A DNA stretch of 37,412 nucleotides from Patescibacteria group bacterium (GCA_022574495.1 JACZRW010000005.1:1-37412); one strand, 5' to 3'. Positions 26,344 through 35,985 are shown, counted from the first letter of the stretch. The notes: generated by a model from the letters alone, not told the origin. Made by a program: numbers and translations.

Positions 26344-27269
26344 AATCCATAACTCCCTAGTGGGATCTTATCTTCTGGATCCTCCACAAAGTACATATAA
26401 ACATTGTTACCACTTCCAGAAAAACCAAGAATTTCCATAATTTCCGGAGACCCACCAAATTTTTTGCCTGTTTGTGGCTCTGGTCCTGCATCTTCTAAGA
26501 CTCCTACAACCACTGCACCGCTTTGAGGATTCACTACCACCATTTTGCGGTGCCGGAACCATTTCTTTACCTCAGCTGAACCCCAATTGGGGGATAAAAA
26601 AGTTTGGGCAACTAAATAATATTTCTCTCTTTCAATATCTTTTTGCGATATAGCGTCTTTACTTTGAGCAATATAGCCCCAAGCGCCTGGCCCCCCAGCC
26701 ATGCTAGCGTGGCCGTATTTTTGGTGATCTAGGTTTGATACGAAATGAGTCGAAATATTATCCCCCGGGTAGCGAGTCAAGTGTGACTCATATCCCATTA
26801 TCCCATAGGTTGTATTTAATCTAATCCCATCTAGCTGGGCTTTTACTGGGATATTTAGTATGGTATTTAATTTTTTTTGTACTATTTTTTCATCGTAGGG
26901 ATTCACTGTGCTTAATTCCTTTTGAATTTCTTTTGATATATCTTTTTTTGCTATAATTGATACTTCCACTGTTCTATCATCAATCTCTCTTTGTAGCTCC
27001 TTATCATTTGGCTTCTGGGATTCATCAACTGTAGAAGGTATTCCGGAGGAAAATATCATCGCTCCGGCGGCCACCCCTGTGGCCAACCCCTTTGCACTCT
27101 TTTGGATAACCTCTTCTGTCTTTATCCCTTTCTTCTTTGCCCAACGTACTACCTCTTTGTGTTTTTCTTTTAATTCTTCTATATGCTCTGATTTCCGCCG
27201 CTCGAGTTTTTCCGATAACGCTTCAAATTGCTTACTCTGATTTTTCTCTTTTTTAAAAAGCCAATGCAT
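26340..27269 (-). CDS. Hypothetical membrane-associated protein encoded between secD and secF, possible double-psi/3D-like C-terminal domain
   Basis: Basic helical N-terminus, short hydrophobic stretch, KMVVVNPQSGAVVVGVLEDAGPEPQTGKKFGGSPEIMEIL. Confidence 0.6.
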   Translation of the reverse strand: MHWLFKKEKNQSKQFEALSEKLERRKSEHIEELKEKHKEVVRWAKKKGIKTEEVIQKSAKGLATGVAAGAMIFSSGIPSTVDESQKPNDKELQREIDDRTVEVSIIAKKDISKEIQKELSTVNPYDEKIVQKKLNTILNIPVKAQLDGIRLNTTYGIMGYESHLTRYPGDNISTHFVSNLDHQKYGHASMAGGPGAWGYIAQSKDAISQKDIEREKYYLVAQTFLSPNWGSAEVKKWFRHRKMVVVNPQSGAVVVGVLEDAGPEPQTGKKFGGSPEIMEILGFSGSGNNVYMYFVEDPEDKIPLGSYGL

Positions 27270-27270
27270 A

Positions 27271-28626
27271 TCAATTTCTATAAATAAATCTTAAGAAATT
27301 CCTAGTAATAACTATCGCTGTAAACATAGAAACTAAAATACCTATTCCAAGAGCCAAAGCAAATCCTTTCACACTTCCAGTACCAAACCAAAAAAGAATT
27401 GCGCTAGTGATCAGTGATGAAACATTTGAATCTCGAATAGAATTCCAAGCACGAGAGAATCCAATTTCCACCGCCTGAACCTTTGTTTTACCAGCACGAA
27501 GTTCTTCTTTCATCCTCTCAAAAATAAGGATATTTGCATCCACAGCCATACCAACGGAAAGTATAAAACCAGCGATTCCGGATAAAGTTAAAGTTACTGG
27601 AACTGATTTGAATATTGCAAAAACGATTAGTGAATAAATAGTTAATGCCACCGACGCCAATACTCCCCAAAAACCATAAAAGGCAACCATAAACGCTCCA
27701 ACTATTAGTAGGCCAATTGCTCCAGCTATAAGAGACTGATTCACGGATTGCTGACCCAAAGTGGCCTCGATAAATCTTTCTTGAATTATTTCAATACTTT
27801 TTACCGGCAGCGCTCCGGCGTTTAATTGAATCGCTAACCTCTTTGCTTCATCTGCGGAAAGGCCACTGATGATCCCTGAATCGCTAATTTCTGACTGAAC
27901 AGTAGGGGCTGATATCGGTTCTTCATCTAAAAAAACTATAAGGGGTTTTTCAATAAGTCTTCTAGTTAATTCACTGAATTTATCGGCGCTTTCTCCTTTG
28001 AGCTGAAAGTTTACCACGGGCCCGGACTCAGCTTGGTTCTGACCACCAGACTGTTGAAAATCTACAGTTGCCTTTCTTAAATCAGTTCCATCTACTCCAG
28101 TGGCTATTGTGTTTTCCAAATTTGGTGCTGGCTGAAAAGTCGTAGTAAAGGAAATTGCATCCTCCTCCTTCTCAAACTCCCTAAACTCAAGCTTTGCAGT
28201 TTGTCCAACTAAGTTTTTTGCTTCTTCTAAATCCTCAACTCCAGGTAGCTGAACTATTATTCTATATTCATCACCAATTTTTGATGTTTGTACAATAGGC
28301 TCCGCTACCCCTAGAGAATTTACCCTTCTTTCAATGATTTCTTTCGCTGATATCAAAGCCTCATCACGTTCATCCACGGATAACTCACTTACATCTGCTC
28401 TCAATGTAAGATCTATTCCCCCCTGTAAATCAAGGCCAAGCTTTGGTTCCAAATCTCTTTGTATTCTCAAACCAAAAATGGAAAAATCTATTTCTGGATG
28501 GGAAAGAACAGTATCAACTTTCAAAGGACCCAAATTGAACTTAATTGGGATAGTAGGCCAACTAATAACTAAAGCAATTAGAGTTATTGCAGTAATAACG
28601 AGAAGTACGATTCTAGGTCTCTTCAT
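27271..28626 (-). CDS. secD: Protein translocase subunit SecD
   Basis: LGLDLQGGIDLTLR; DSNVSSLITSAILFWFGTGSVKGFALALGIGILVS. Confidence 0.93.
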   Translation of the reverse strand: MKRPRIVLLVITAITLIALVISWPTIPIKFNLGPLKVDTVLSHPEIDFSIFGLRIQRDLEPKLGLDLQGGIDLTLRADVSELSVDERDEALISAKEIIERRVNSLGVAEPIVQTSKIGDEYRIIVQLPGVEDLEEAKNLVGQTAKLEFREFEKEEDAISFTTTFQPAPNLENTIATGVDGTDLRKATVDFQQSGGQNQAESGPVVNFQLKGESADKFSELTRRLIEKPLIVFLDEEPISAPTVQSEISDSGIISGLSADEAKRLAIQLNAGALPVKSIEIIQERFIEATLGQQSVNQSLIAGAIGLLIVGAFMVAFYGFWGVLASVALTIYSLIVFAIFKSVPVTLTLSGIAGFILSVGMAVDANILIFERMKEELRAGKTKVQAVEIGFSRAWNSIRDSNVSSLITSAILFWFGTGSVKGFALALGIGILVSMFTAIVITRNFLRFIYRN

Positions 28627-28629
28627 AAA

Positions 28630-29205
28630 TTATCGCACCATTTCATCCTCATCACCAACTAATAAAACCTTAGGTTTTTCTAATATATTTCTTAAAAATG
28701 GGTCTCCTCTTCTCTTCCTGAAAGTAAATTCTTCTTCAGTCATAACTGTGTAATTTATTTCTCTTCCTACACTATCTTCATTGCTCTTAACTAATTGAGC
28801 AAGTTGTGGTAACACTACGTTTCCAACCACTAGTAGATCGACATCAGTTGGCCCTACGGGGCGACGTTTAATTAGGTTTCCTGAAAGAGAGGCAAATCTT
28901 ATCTTCCCTAGTTTATTTCTTTCTTTAATAATATCCCCACCTAAACCCTTAGACTTCGCTACAAGTCTGGAAAGCTCATCATAGAAGATATAATCCTTCC
29001 TAAACCCGTAAAATCTTCTATTAGCTCTCATCTCACTAGTTACCATTGATGCTTTCTCCATTCTAGCAAGTTCAGCACGAACAGCATTTATCTGCTCTTC
29101 TACTGCACGAACAAGCTCTCTAACGTAAAAAATCCTCCCTGGGTTTGACAGGAAAACCTGGAGCAGTTTAATTCTCGTTTTTGAAATAAATAAATCCTTA
29201 AGCAT
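28630..29205 (-). CDS. Winged-helix plus nucleotidyltransferase-like domain protein
   Basis: LLQVFLSNPGRIFYVRELVRAV...VRAELARMEKASMV; PVGPTDVDLLVVG. Confidence 0.7.
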   Translation of the reverse strand: MLKDLFISKTRIKLLQVFLSNPGRIFYVRELVRAVEEQINAVRAELARMEKASMVTSEMRANRRFYGFRKDYIFYDELSRLVAKSKGLGGDIIKERNKLGKIRFASLSGNLIKRRPVGPTDVDLLVVGNVVLPQLAQLVKSNEDSVGREINYTVMTEEEFTFRKRRGDPFLRNILEKPKVLLVGDEDEMVR

Positions 29206-29226
29206 GATACCTCCTTTAAGCAGATA

Positions 29227-30336
29227 TTATTCTTTTATTGATAACTTGTATTCAGTTGGAACAATCTCCACCCAAATTTTTCCTCTATTTAGAGTTATTT
29301 CCTTGCCCTTGGAATCAAAAAACTTTGTCCTAGCATTTCTATCTTTTTTCTTCCAAGTTCCTTTTATTACCTTCCCATCTTTAAATACTTGGGCTTTACC
29401 AGAACCAATATTTTTCATCTTTAGTCGGCTTTTTCCAGTTCCTTCCAATGAAGTTACTACAAATTGAGCAATGATGGTCTTGGCTGAGATTTGTTTTTTG
29501 GATTCGGTATCTTTATGAGCACTTCCACCTACAAATCTAAGATAAGCATTTGATTTCTTATCGTACTTCCAAAGTACGTCCATTTTAAACGCAGGGTATG
29601 GTATACCAAGCTCAAATTTTTTCGGCCTGGCCGATGGTGATGACTCTTCATCTGCGAACTGCCAGCTATCTATTTCTACCGGTCCTTTGAAACCTCTAGA
29701 CTTTGCAACGCTTCTAAGTTTTTTGGTTGTGGTATACACATTATGTGGGGCAGCACGAGCGGCAGATCTTTCATAAGTAGGCGCCCCAAGACCGAATTGA
29801 TCCAAATCTCGTATATTGTAGGTTTTCACTAGTGCTTGTGCGGTTGGAGAACCCCCTATATGAGCGTAGCCTGCATCGTACTCAGATAACCAATCTAAAA
29901 AGTAAGGGCGGTTACTTCTCACTGGTCCCAATTTACTACCCTCTGATAAATAAATCCCAAGAAATCTGGTGATTCCTCCTTCAGCTAGCACCTCATAAAT
30001 TAGATCGGCTTTGCCGAGACCAGATTGAGGTCTTGCATCAATATGATTCTCAATTACAACCGCAAGCGGTAGATTACTCTTCCACTTATCTGCTTCAGAC
30101 TGTGTAAATAATATTCCATTGATAGGATTTGGAAAATTCCTAGGTTCCCTTGGTTCTCCGGTAATTAGATTTCCTAGAGGAGAGAAGGCTTTATTTGCCG
30201 CTTGAAGATTTGAAGCAACTAGAAATCCTAATCCGCCAGAAATAATAATGAAAAGCAATAAAACTAGTAATACAAAACTCTTTCTTCTTCTTGATGATGC
30301 TTTAAATTTTCTTATTAAAAGTTTGAACGGTTTCAT
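29227..30336 (-). CDS. DUF3048 (YerB-like) membrane-anchored protein
   Basis: PLAVVIENHIDARPQSGLGKADLIYEVLAEGGITRFLGIYLS, GPVRSNRPYFLDW. Confidence 0.85.
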   Translation of the reverse strand: MKPFKLLIRKFKASSRRRKSFVLLVLLLFIIISGGLGFLVASNLQAANKAFSPLGNLITGEPREPRNFPNPINGILFTQSEADKWKSNLPLAVVIENHIDARPQSGLGKADLIYEVLAEGGITRFLGIYLSEGSKLGPVRSNRPYFLDWLSEYDAGYAHIGGSPTAQALVKTYNIRDLDQFGLGAPTYERSAARAAPHNVYTTTKKLRSVAKSRGFKGPVEIDSWQFADEESSPSARPKKFELGIPYPAFKMDVLWKYDKKSNAYLRFVGGSAHKDTESKKQISAKTIIAQFVVTSLEGTGKSRLKMKNIGSGKAQVFKDGKVIKGTWKKKDRNARTKFFDSKGKEITLNRGKIWVEIVPTEYKLSIKE

Positions 30337-30815
30337 TTCTTGTGCTTTAGCGATTTTGCAATTTTTACGGCTTCTTTTTCCTCATCTGACAAAGAATACT
30401 TAGTCTCTTTACCTAAAACTACTGGTTTTGCGTATACTCTAGTTGTTTGGCGGTTATGCAAGGCACTAAGTACAACTCCGTTTAGTTCTTCATCTAACAA
30501 CGACAGCGCAAAACTTTGATTACCACCTAATTCTCGGTAAGGATTGAACCTAACTAAACCTACTTTTTTAATATTATTAGGAGTCTCTTTTTCTAAGTCT
30601 AAAACTCTTTTTTTCATGGCAGAAAGTAGAGATTTGGTTTCACTCATCGAAGAAAGTTGCTGATCTAAAATATTTATTAGATCACCTTGCCTTAAACTGC
30701 CAATCAATCTGCGATAGTGAGAGTATATTCTCCAAAAAAATAATGACAAAATAATAAGCCATAAAAATATTGAGCCAACAATTAAATTATTTATGCTTGC
30801 AAAGGAGTCTAACAT
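30333..30815 (-). CDS. DUF4446 family protein
   Basis: N-terminal TM; VGLVRFNPYRELGGNQSFALSLLDEELNGVVLSALHNRQTTRVYAKPV. Confidence 0.85.
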   Translation of the reverse strand: MLDSFASINNLIVGSIFLWLIILSLFFWRIYSHYRRLIGSLRQGDLINILDQQLSSMSETKSLLSAMKKRVLDLEKETPNNIKKVGLVRFNPYRELGGNQSFALSLLDEELNGVVLSALHNRQTTRVYAKPVVLGKETKYSLSDEEKEAVKIAKSLKHKK

Positions 30816-30937
30816 TATGAGTAAAATAACTACTCGTTAGAATACAATATAATTGATAAAGATTTCAAGGGACAAATTTCACCAGCTTGTTCAAGGCGCT
30901 CAGCTATGCTAGCATAGTTAGTAAATTTCAAATGTCA

Positions 30938-31013
30938 CCTTTCGACAAGACTTCGACGATGAGCTCAGTCGAATCGCTCAGGGTGATGCTGAGCAAAGTC
31001 GAATCATTAAAGC
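30938..31013. repeat. Intergenic palindromic REP/MITE-like element with flanking 10-bp duplication
   Basis: TTCGAC/GTCGAA and GCTCAG/CTGAGC motifs; flanked by TCAAATGTCA at 30928-30937 and 31014-31023. Confidence 0.7.
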
Positions 31014-31106
31014 TCAAATGTCAAATTCTTAGACTTTTGATTTAAATAATTAACCAAAGCGCAAAGCGATCGTTAGGATTTTGGAATTTATTATTGGAAA
31101 TATATT

Positions 31107-31433
31107 ATGCCTAGAAAAACAAAAAAACAGAAAATATTAGCAAAACTCCATCGCCTGGAAAAGGAAACAGGTCAAGGTGATATTGCTAAAGATAGTACTG
31201 AAAATCAAGTCGAAGTAGACAGCGAGAGACTAACTCTTACAAATTTAAAGCCAGAAACTTCATTTCAAACTGAAACAAAAAAATCTGAGTATGACTACTC
31301 TTATGTCTACAAGGACATCCGTAAAATACTTATTCTTACAGCCCTAGCCTTATTTGTGGAAGTTGCGCTGAGCTTGACAGCCTCAAATGGGTATGCTAAG
31401 CTCGTCCTACGTGCGCTGAACCTAGATATTTAG
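31107..31433 (+). CDS. Hypothetical protein with C-terminal TM segment
   Basis: Basic N-terminus, KILILTALALFVEVALSL. Confidence 0.55.
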   Translation: MPRKTKKQKILAKLHRLEKETGQGDIAKDSTENQVEVDSERLTLTNLKPETSFQTETKKSEYDYSYVYKDIRKILILTALALFVEVALSLTASNGYAKLVLRALNLDI

Positions 31434-31512
31434 AACTCCACTTTATACTCGAGAGGGGGTGAAAACAGGATCAGCTGGTTCTCGCAAATTCAAACTGATC
31501 CTAATCATTTTT

Positions 31513-31653
31513 ATGGCTTCTATGTATTGCGTAAAATGTCGCGGTAAGAAAGAAGTCTCCGATCCAGAAAATATCACAATGAAAAATGGTAAGAAAGCAC
31601 TTAAAGCAACATGCCCAGATTGTGGTACAAAGATGTTCAGGATTGGAGGATAA
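31513..31653 (+). CDS. DUF5679 zinc-ribbon protein
   Basis: MYCVKCRGKKEVSDPENITMKNGKKALKATCPDCGTKMFRIGG; internal ATG preferred over the listed GTG at 31459. Confidence 0.8.
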   Translation: MASMYCVKCRGKKEVSDPENITMKNGKKALKATCPDCGTKMFRIGG

Positions 31654-31692
31654 TTTTAGCAGTTATTTATTTGAAATTTTTTACTATTACAG

Positions 31693-31719
31693 AAAAACCC
31701 CGATAAGATTGGGGTTTTT
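31693..31719. terminator. Bidirectional Rho-independent terminator
   Basis: AAAAACCCC...GGGGTTTTT between convergent genes. Confidence 0.85.
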
Positions 31720-31733
31720 CTGTAGTTAAAACA

Positions 31734-33254
31734 TTAACTTTCCTCTGATACTCTGTACTGAATAGATTCAGCAATATGGATAGGGGTGATATTTTTTGAT
31801 TGTTCCAGATCCGCTACTGTTCTCGCCACTTTTATTATACGGTGGTACCCACGGGCAGAAAGTTTCATTTGGGAAATAGCCGATTTCAAAAGATCTAAGC
31901 ATTCCTTATCTAGCGGGCAAAATTCTTTAATTTGTTTCACCGACATCTCACCATTCGCTACAATTTTTTTACCTTTGAATCTTTTTGTTTGGATCTTCCT
32001 TGCCTTTTGTACCCTCTCTCTTATTTTGTTGGATGATTCCCCATCGTCAAGTCCAGTAAGTTTATCTGCATGAAGAGATGGGCAGGATATATGAAGATCT
32101 ATCCTATCTAATATAGGACCAGATAATTTCTTTTCGTAGCGAGAGATCTGGCCTGGGGAACAAACACATTCCTTCACAGAATCCCCTAGGTATCCGCAAG
32201 GACATGGATTGGCGGCTGCCAATAAAATAAATTTTGCGGGAAAAGAAAGGGTTCCAGACGCCCGAGAGACAGTGACTATTCCGTCTTCAAGAGGTTGCCT
32301 AAGTGCTTCAAGAACAGAGCGAGGAAACTCCGCAAATTCGTCTAGAAATAAAACTCCTCTGTGAGCAAGGGAGATTTCACCTGGCTTTGGTTTTGTTCCA
32401 CCACCAATAAGCCCTACTGAACTTGCTGAATGATGTGGAGATCGGAATGGTCGAGCATTTACTATTGAATCCGCTTCACTTAGATAACCCAAAACCGAAT
32501 ATATTTTCGTAACGTCTAAGGCTTCTTCAAAAGTGAGATTTGGCAGTATGCTAGGAAAAGCACGAGCAAGCAAAGTCTTTCCAGCACCAGGTGGACCTTT
32601 TAAGAGAACGTTGTGGCCACCGGCTGCGGCAATTTCCAATGCTCTCTTGGCTGTTTCTTGCCCCTTAATATCTTTCATGTCATATTCATATTCAACAGAT
32701 TTATTTAAATCCACCAAAACTTTTTTTGCTGGTTTTATAACTTTTAATCCAGACAGGTGTTGGTACAAATCAGTTATTTTTTCCAATGGGTATACTTTCA
32801 ACTTACTAACTATGGCTGCTTCTTTACTATTAACTGCCGGGATGTATAAAGCGGTAAACTTTCTTTGAGAGGCCATTATCGCACTTGGTAAAACTCCCGC
32901 CGTGTGACGAAGGGATCCATCAAGAGAAAGTTCTCCATAGAAGACTGATCCGTTTAGATCTGCTTCTAATTGCCCTGAGGCATTTAATATTCCCACCGCT
33001 ATCGGCAAATCATAAGCGGGTCCTTCCTTGGGCATGTCGGCTGGAGCAAGATTTACCGTAATTCTTTTCGCGGGAAAATCCGCTCCGGCATTTTTTAGAG
33101 CGGCTCTCACTCTTTCTTTAGATTCTTCCACTGCTTTATCGGGAAGACCAACAATAGTAAAAGAAGGAAGTCCTTGGGTAGCAATATCTACTTCTACGGT
33201 GATGGGGATAGAATCTAGACCAACGGTAGCACCAGAGATAATTTTGGCAAGCAT
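31734..33254 (-). CDS. comM: YifB/ComM family Mg-chelatase-like AAA+ ATPase
   Basis: FTIVGLPDKAVEESKERVRAAL; GPPGAGKTLLARAFPSILP; FRSPHHSASSVGLIGGG; ANPCPCGY. Confidence 0.93.
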   Translation of the reverse strand: MLAKIISGATVGLDSIPITVEVDIATQGLPSFTIVGLPDKAVEESKERVRAALKNAGADFPAKRITVNLAPADMPKEGPAYDLPIAVGILNASGQLEADLNGSVFYGELSLDGSLRHTAGVLPSAIMASQRKFTALYIPAVNSKEAAIVSKLKVYPLEKITDLYQHLSGLKVIKPAKKVLVDLNKSVEYEYDMKDIKGQETAKRALEIAAAGGHNVLLKGPPGAGKTLLARAFPSILPNLTFEEALDVTKIYSVLGYLSEADSIVNARPFRSPHHSASSVGLIGGGTKPKPGEISLAHRGVLFLDEFAEFPRSVLEALRQPLEDGIVTVSRASGTLSFPAKFILLAAANPCPCGYLGDSVKECVCSPGQISRYEKKLSGPILDRIDLHISCPSLHADKLTGLDDGESSNKIRERVQKARKIQTKRFKGKKIVANGEMSVKQIKEFCPLDKECLDLLKSAISQMKLSARGYHRIIKVARTVADLEQSKNITPIHIAESIQYRVSEES

Positions 33255-33326
33255 AGGAACATTTTATTCTTTAATTCTGCGGTGTCAAGAAATAGTTTCA
33301 AACTTATGTAATAATTGTTTGTAACT

Positions 33327-33584
33327 ATGAAGGTTGTCTTTAGCAAGCATGCTAAGGAAAGGAAATTTCCGGCTCTTGCAAAACACGGATTTAATTTGAC
33401 AGAATCTGATGTATTAAAGGTAGTTGAGAATCCGGAGCATGAAGATAAGGATTCCGATGTTCCTAATATTATTGCTTCTAAAAGTTTTGGTGAAAAGCTT
33501 GTTTTACGAGTTGTGTATAAGAAACAAAATGATATAATCAAGATAATAACTTTCTACCCTGCCGAAAAAGGAAGGTACTACTGA
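33327..33584 (+). CDS. DUF4258-like protein, possible toxin partner
   Basis: MKVVFSKHAKERKFP...LVLRVVYKKQNDIIKIITFYPAEKGRYY. Confidence 0.72.
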   Translation: MKVVFSKHAKERKFPALAKHGFNLTESDVLKVVENPEHEDKDSDVPNIIASKSFGEKLVLRVVYKKQNDIIKIITFYPAEKGRYY

Positions 33585-33799
33585 TGAACATCAAGTACAG
33601 CAAAGAGGACGACATTTTAATGATCGAGCTAAACAATAAGCCAATTGACTATGCCGAGCAATCTGGCAATTTTATCATGCATTTTTCTCCACAAAGAGAA
33701 GCTGTTTTAATTGAGGTTCTGGAAGCGTCTAAATTCCTAAAACAAGCCTCTAAATCACTTCCAAAAGAGATAAAAGAAGAAGTTTTGCAATCAGTTTAA
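33584..33799 (+). CDS. DUF2283-like protein
   Basis: MNIKYSKEDDILMIELNNKPIDYAEQSGNFIMHFSPQREAVLIEVLEASKFL; start overlaps the previous stop. Confidence 0.78.
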   Translation: MNIKYSKEDDILMIELNNKPIDYAEQSGNFIMHFSPQREAVLIEVLEASKFLKQASKSLPKEIKEEVLQSV

Positions 33800-33890
33800 T
33801 TAATCCTGGGTCTGTCGACGGAACTTGTGCTGAACAGGTTTACCCTGAATAGCCCGCAGTGAACTCGCTGTGAACTGAAGGAAAGTGAAG

Positions 33891-33917
33891 AAAAGAAAAA
33901 CCCCGATTAAATCGGGG
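33891..33917 (-). terminator. Rho-independent terminator of the HD-hydrolase segment
   Basis: CCCCGA/TCGGGG stem with A-tract on the + strand. Confidence 0.8.
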
Positions 33918-34027
33918 CATTTCCTCCTAAGAAAACCAAGATTGATTTGCTTAGGAACTGGAGCAGAGCCGAAAGCGTGATAATCTCAACGCAATCAGGT
34001 TACTCCAAGATCTCTGGTCCCTTTGGG

Positions 34028-34429
34028 CTATTCGAGAGCCTTAAGTTCCCTCTCGACATCACCAACCGTGTCAAAATCGTTAATCTCTCCAAACTCGGCT
34101 GGTACGAGAGTGATCCCCACGTAACCGGTGTGGCCTAACCCACCGTTTTCCAATACTCCTTTCTTGATCTCCAGCACGGCCCTCGGTAGTTTTTCTTCCC
34201 TTTCAGGGAAATGCATCGCTTCAATACTGATGCCGTAGTCAGCCTTACCGTGGATATCGATTGCGAGCCCATGGCGGACAACGACTTCGATGTCATTCAT
34301 TGAGAGTAATCCGCCATGCCCTACTCCGCCAACGCTTAATGCATCGGCAACGATTTCAGACAACGATCTTACGAGCCTCAAAAGCTCAGGGTCTCGCAAC
34401 CCCCAGTTGTCGACCCTAACCAATGGCAT
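34028..34429 (-). CDS. Hypothetical protein (GC-rich segment)
   Basis: ATG at 34429 (MPLVRVDNWGLRD...) with GGGAGAA upstream avoids overlap with the HD gene; the listed start at 34525 overlaps it. Confidence 0.65.
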   Translation of the reverse strand: MPLVRVDNWGLRDPELLRLVRSLSEIVADALSVGGVGHGGLLSMNDIEVVVRHGLAIDIHGKADYGISIEAMHFPEREEKLPRAVLEIKKGVLENGGLGHTGYVGITLVPAEFGEINDFDTVGDVERELKALE

Positions 34430-34466
34430 GGTTGTTCTCCCTTCTGCTTTATGCTTTGTCCTGCTT

Positions 34467-35081
34467 CTAGTGCCGACCGATTGTCCAGGTAAGATTCTCC
34501 CGAGCCTGTGCTTCATAGATTTCACGAAAGTGGCTCGTAGAGAAAATACTCGGGCGATTCAGGAACCCCTGCAAAATTCCTTTGCGGGCCTCCCAGAAAA
34601 CTTCCTCTGGTACTGAAGCGTACTCTTGTCGCACCTGCCTTTCATACTCAACAAAGACATCTCGAGACTGTCCCAGGATGGCTAGGTCAATGTCAGCCAT
34701 TACCTGCTGATCTGGCGAATTTGCTTTTTCTCCAGGCTTTGTAGTCATGATGTGTGCAACTACATGGAGTTGAACGACTACTGGAACTTGTGCCTTTTTC
34801 AGAACTTCCCTTGCGAGGTGGGCACTCTGTTCCTCATTATCAGCAGCGCCGATAATGTAAACGCTATCGTGGAAGAAATAAGAAAATTCAACCCTGTCTG
34901 GGTGCATTGCCAAACCAGAGATTAGGTCGAACTGACTAAGACCAAACTCCAAGTGCGCCACAGTGTGGTAACTCCTGTGAGGCTCCTGATAGCGGCCGAT
35001 TAGTTCGGCGAGTACCTTATCAGGATTACCACTGGCGTCTAGACGTCCCCAAAGGGCGCTGAACCTTTTTCTCAGATCCAT
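34467..35081 (-). CDS. HD-superfamily metal-dependent phosphohydrolase
   Basis: RSYHTVAHLEFGL; FSYFFHDSVY; VAHIMTTKP; MADIDLAILG; AGGAGGTAGGAG upstream. Confidence 0.85.
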   Translation of the reverse strand: MDLRKRFSALWGRLDASGNPDKVLAELIGRYQEPHRSYHTVAHLEFGLSQFDLISGLAMHPDRVEFSYFFHDSVYIIGAADNEEQSAHLAREVLKKAQVPVVVQLHVVAHIMTTKPGEKANSPDQQVMADIDLAILGQSRDVFVEYERQVRQEYASVPEEVFWEARKGILQGFLNRPSIFSTSHFREIYEAQARENLTWTIGRH

Positions 35082-35274
35082 CTCCTACCTCCTGTGTGAA
35101 CTTTTTGAACAGCTAATAAACCATAAAAGTGGGGAGATTATATCAAAAATTGCTTGAAATGTCAACACTATAGGTTTAAGAATAGGCGATTCACAAGTTT
35201 AATGTGAGTTCAAACGGGATTGTGTCCCATTGTATATAAAGAAAAGAAAAATCCTGATCGTTGTTAAATCCTTT

Positions 35275-35985
35275 TTAGAAGGTAATATTTAGCTCCACAC
35301 TAGGTTTTTCGGAAATTCGCCCATCTTTGAGGAAGATAATACGTTCAGTGCCTTTAGCGATGCGAGTATCATGAGTTACTATCATTACTGTCTTTCCCTC
35401 TTTTTTACTTAAATCTCGCAGCAGGTGAAAAATCTCACTTCCTGTTTGGGAATCTAAATTACCAGTGGGTTCATCTGCCAAAATAATTGGTGGGTTCATT
35501 ATCAAACTGCGCGCTATGGCTACACGCTGTTGCTGACCACTAGAAAGAAAATTAACCTTTTTAGTTTCTAGCCCCTCTAATCCAACCAATTTAAGTAGGT
35601 GCTCGGCTCTCTCCCTAAATTTCTTTTTACCGACCGGCAGTGTTGGCAAGAGAATATTTTCTAAAGCGGTCATAGTAGGTACTAAGTAAAAACTTTGGAA
35701 AATGAAACCTAGTTTATCACGACGAACTTTATACAATTTTCTCTCCGGGATAGCAGTTAAATCGATCCCGTCTAAAATTACTTTACCGTCAGTCGGTTTG
35801 TCTAGCGCCCCAATCAGATTCAGCAAGGTAGTTTTCCCAGAACCAGAAGGCCCCATTACCGAAGTAAATTCACCTTTCTTTACTGATATATCGACCGAAT
35901 CCACCCCCACATCAAAAACTTCACCTCGTTTGTAAAATTTTCTTAAGTTTTGAGTTGAAATAGCTAGCTCTTCCATATGTATCAC
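35275..35985 (-). CDS. ABC transporter ATP-binding protein, MacB/LolD type
   Basis: [39 protein letters not shown]. Confidence 0.95.
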   Translation of the reverse strand: MIHMEELAISTQNLRKFYKRGEVFDVGVDSVDISVKKGEFTSVMGPSGSGKTTLLNLIGALDKPTDGKVILDGIDLTAIPERKLYKVRRDKLGFIFQSFYLVPTMTALENILLPTLPVGKKKFRERAEHLLKLVGLEGLETKKVNFLSSGQQQRVAIARSLIMNPPIILADEPTGNLDSQTGSEIFHLLRDLSKKEGKTVMIVTHDTRIAKGTERIIFLKDGRISEKPSVELNITF

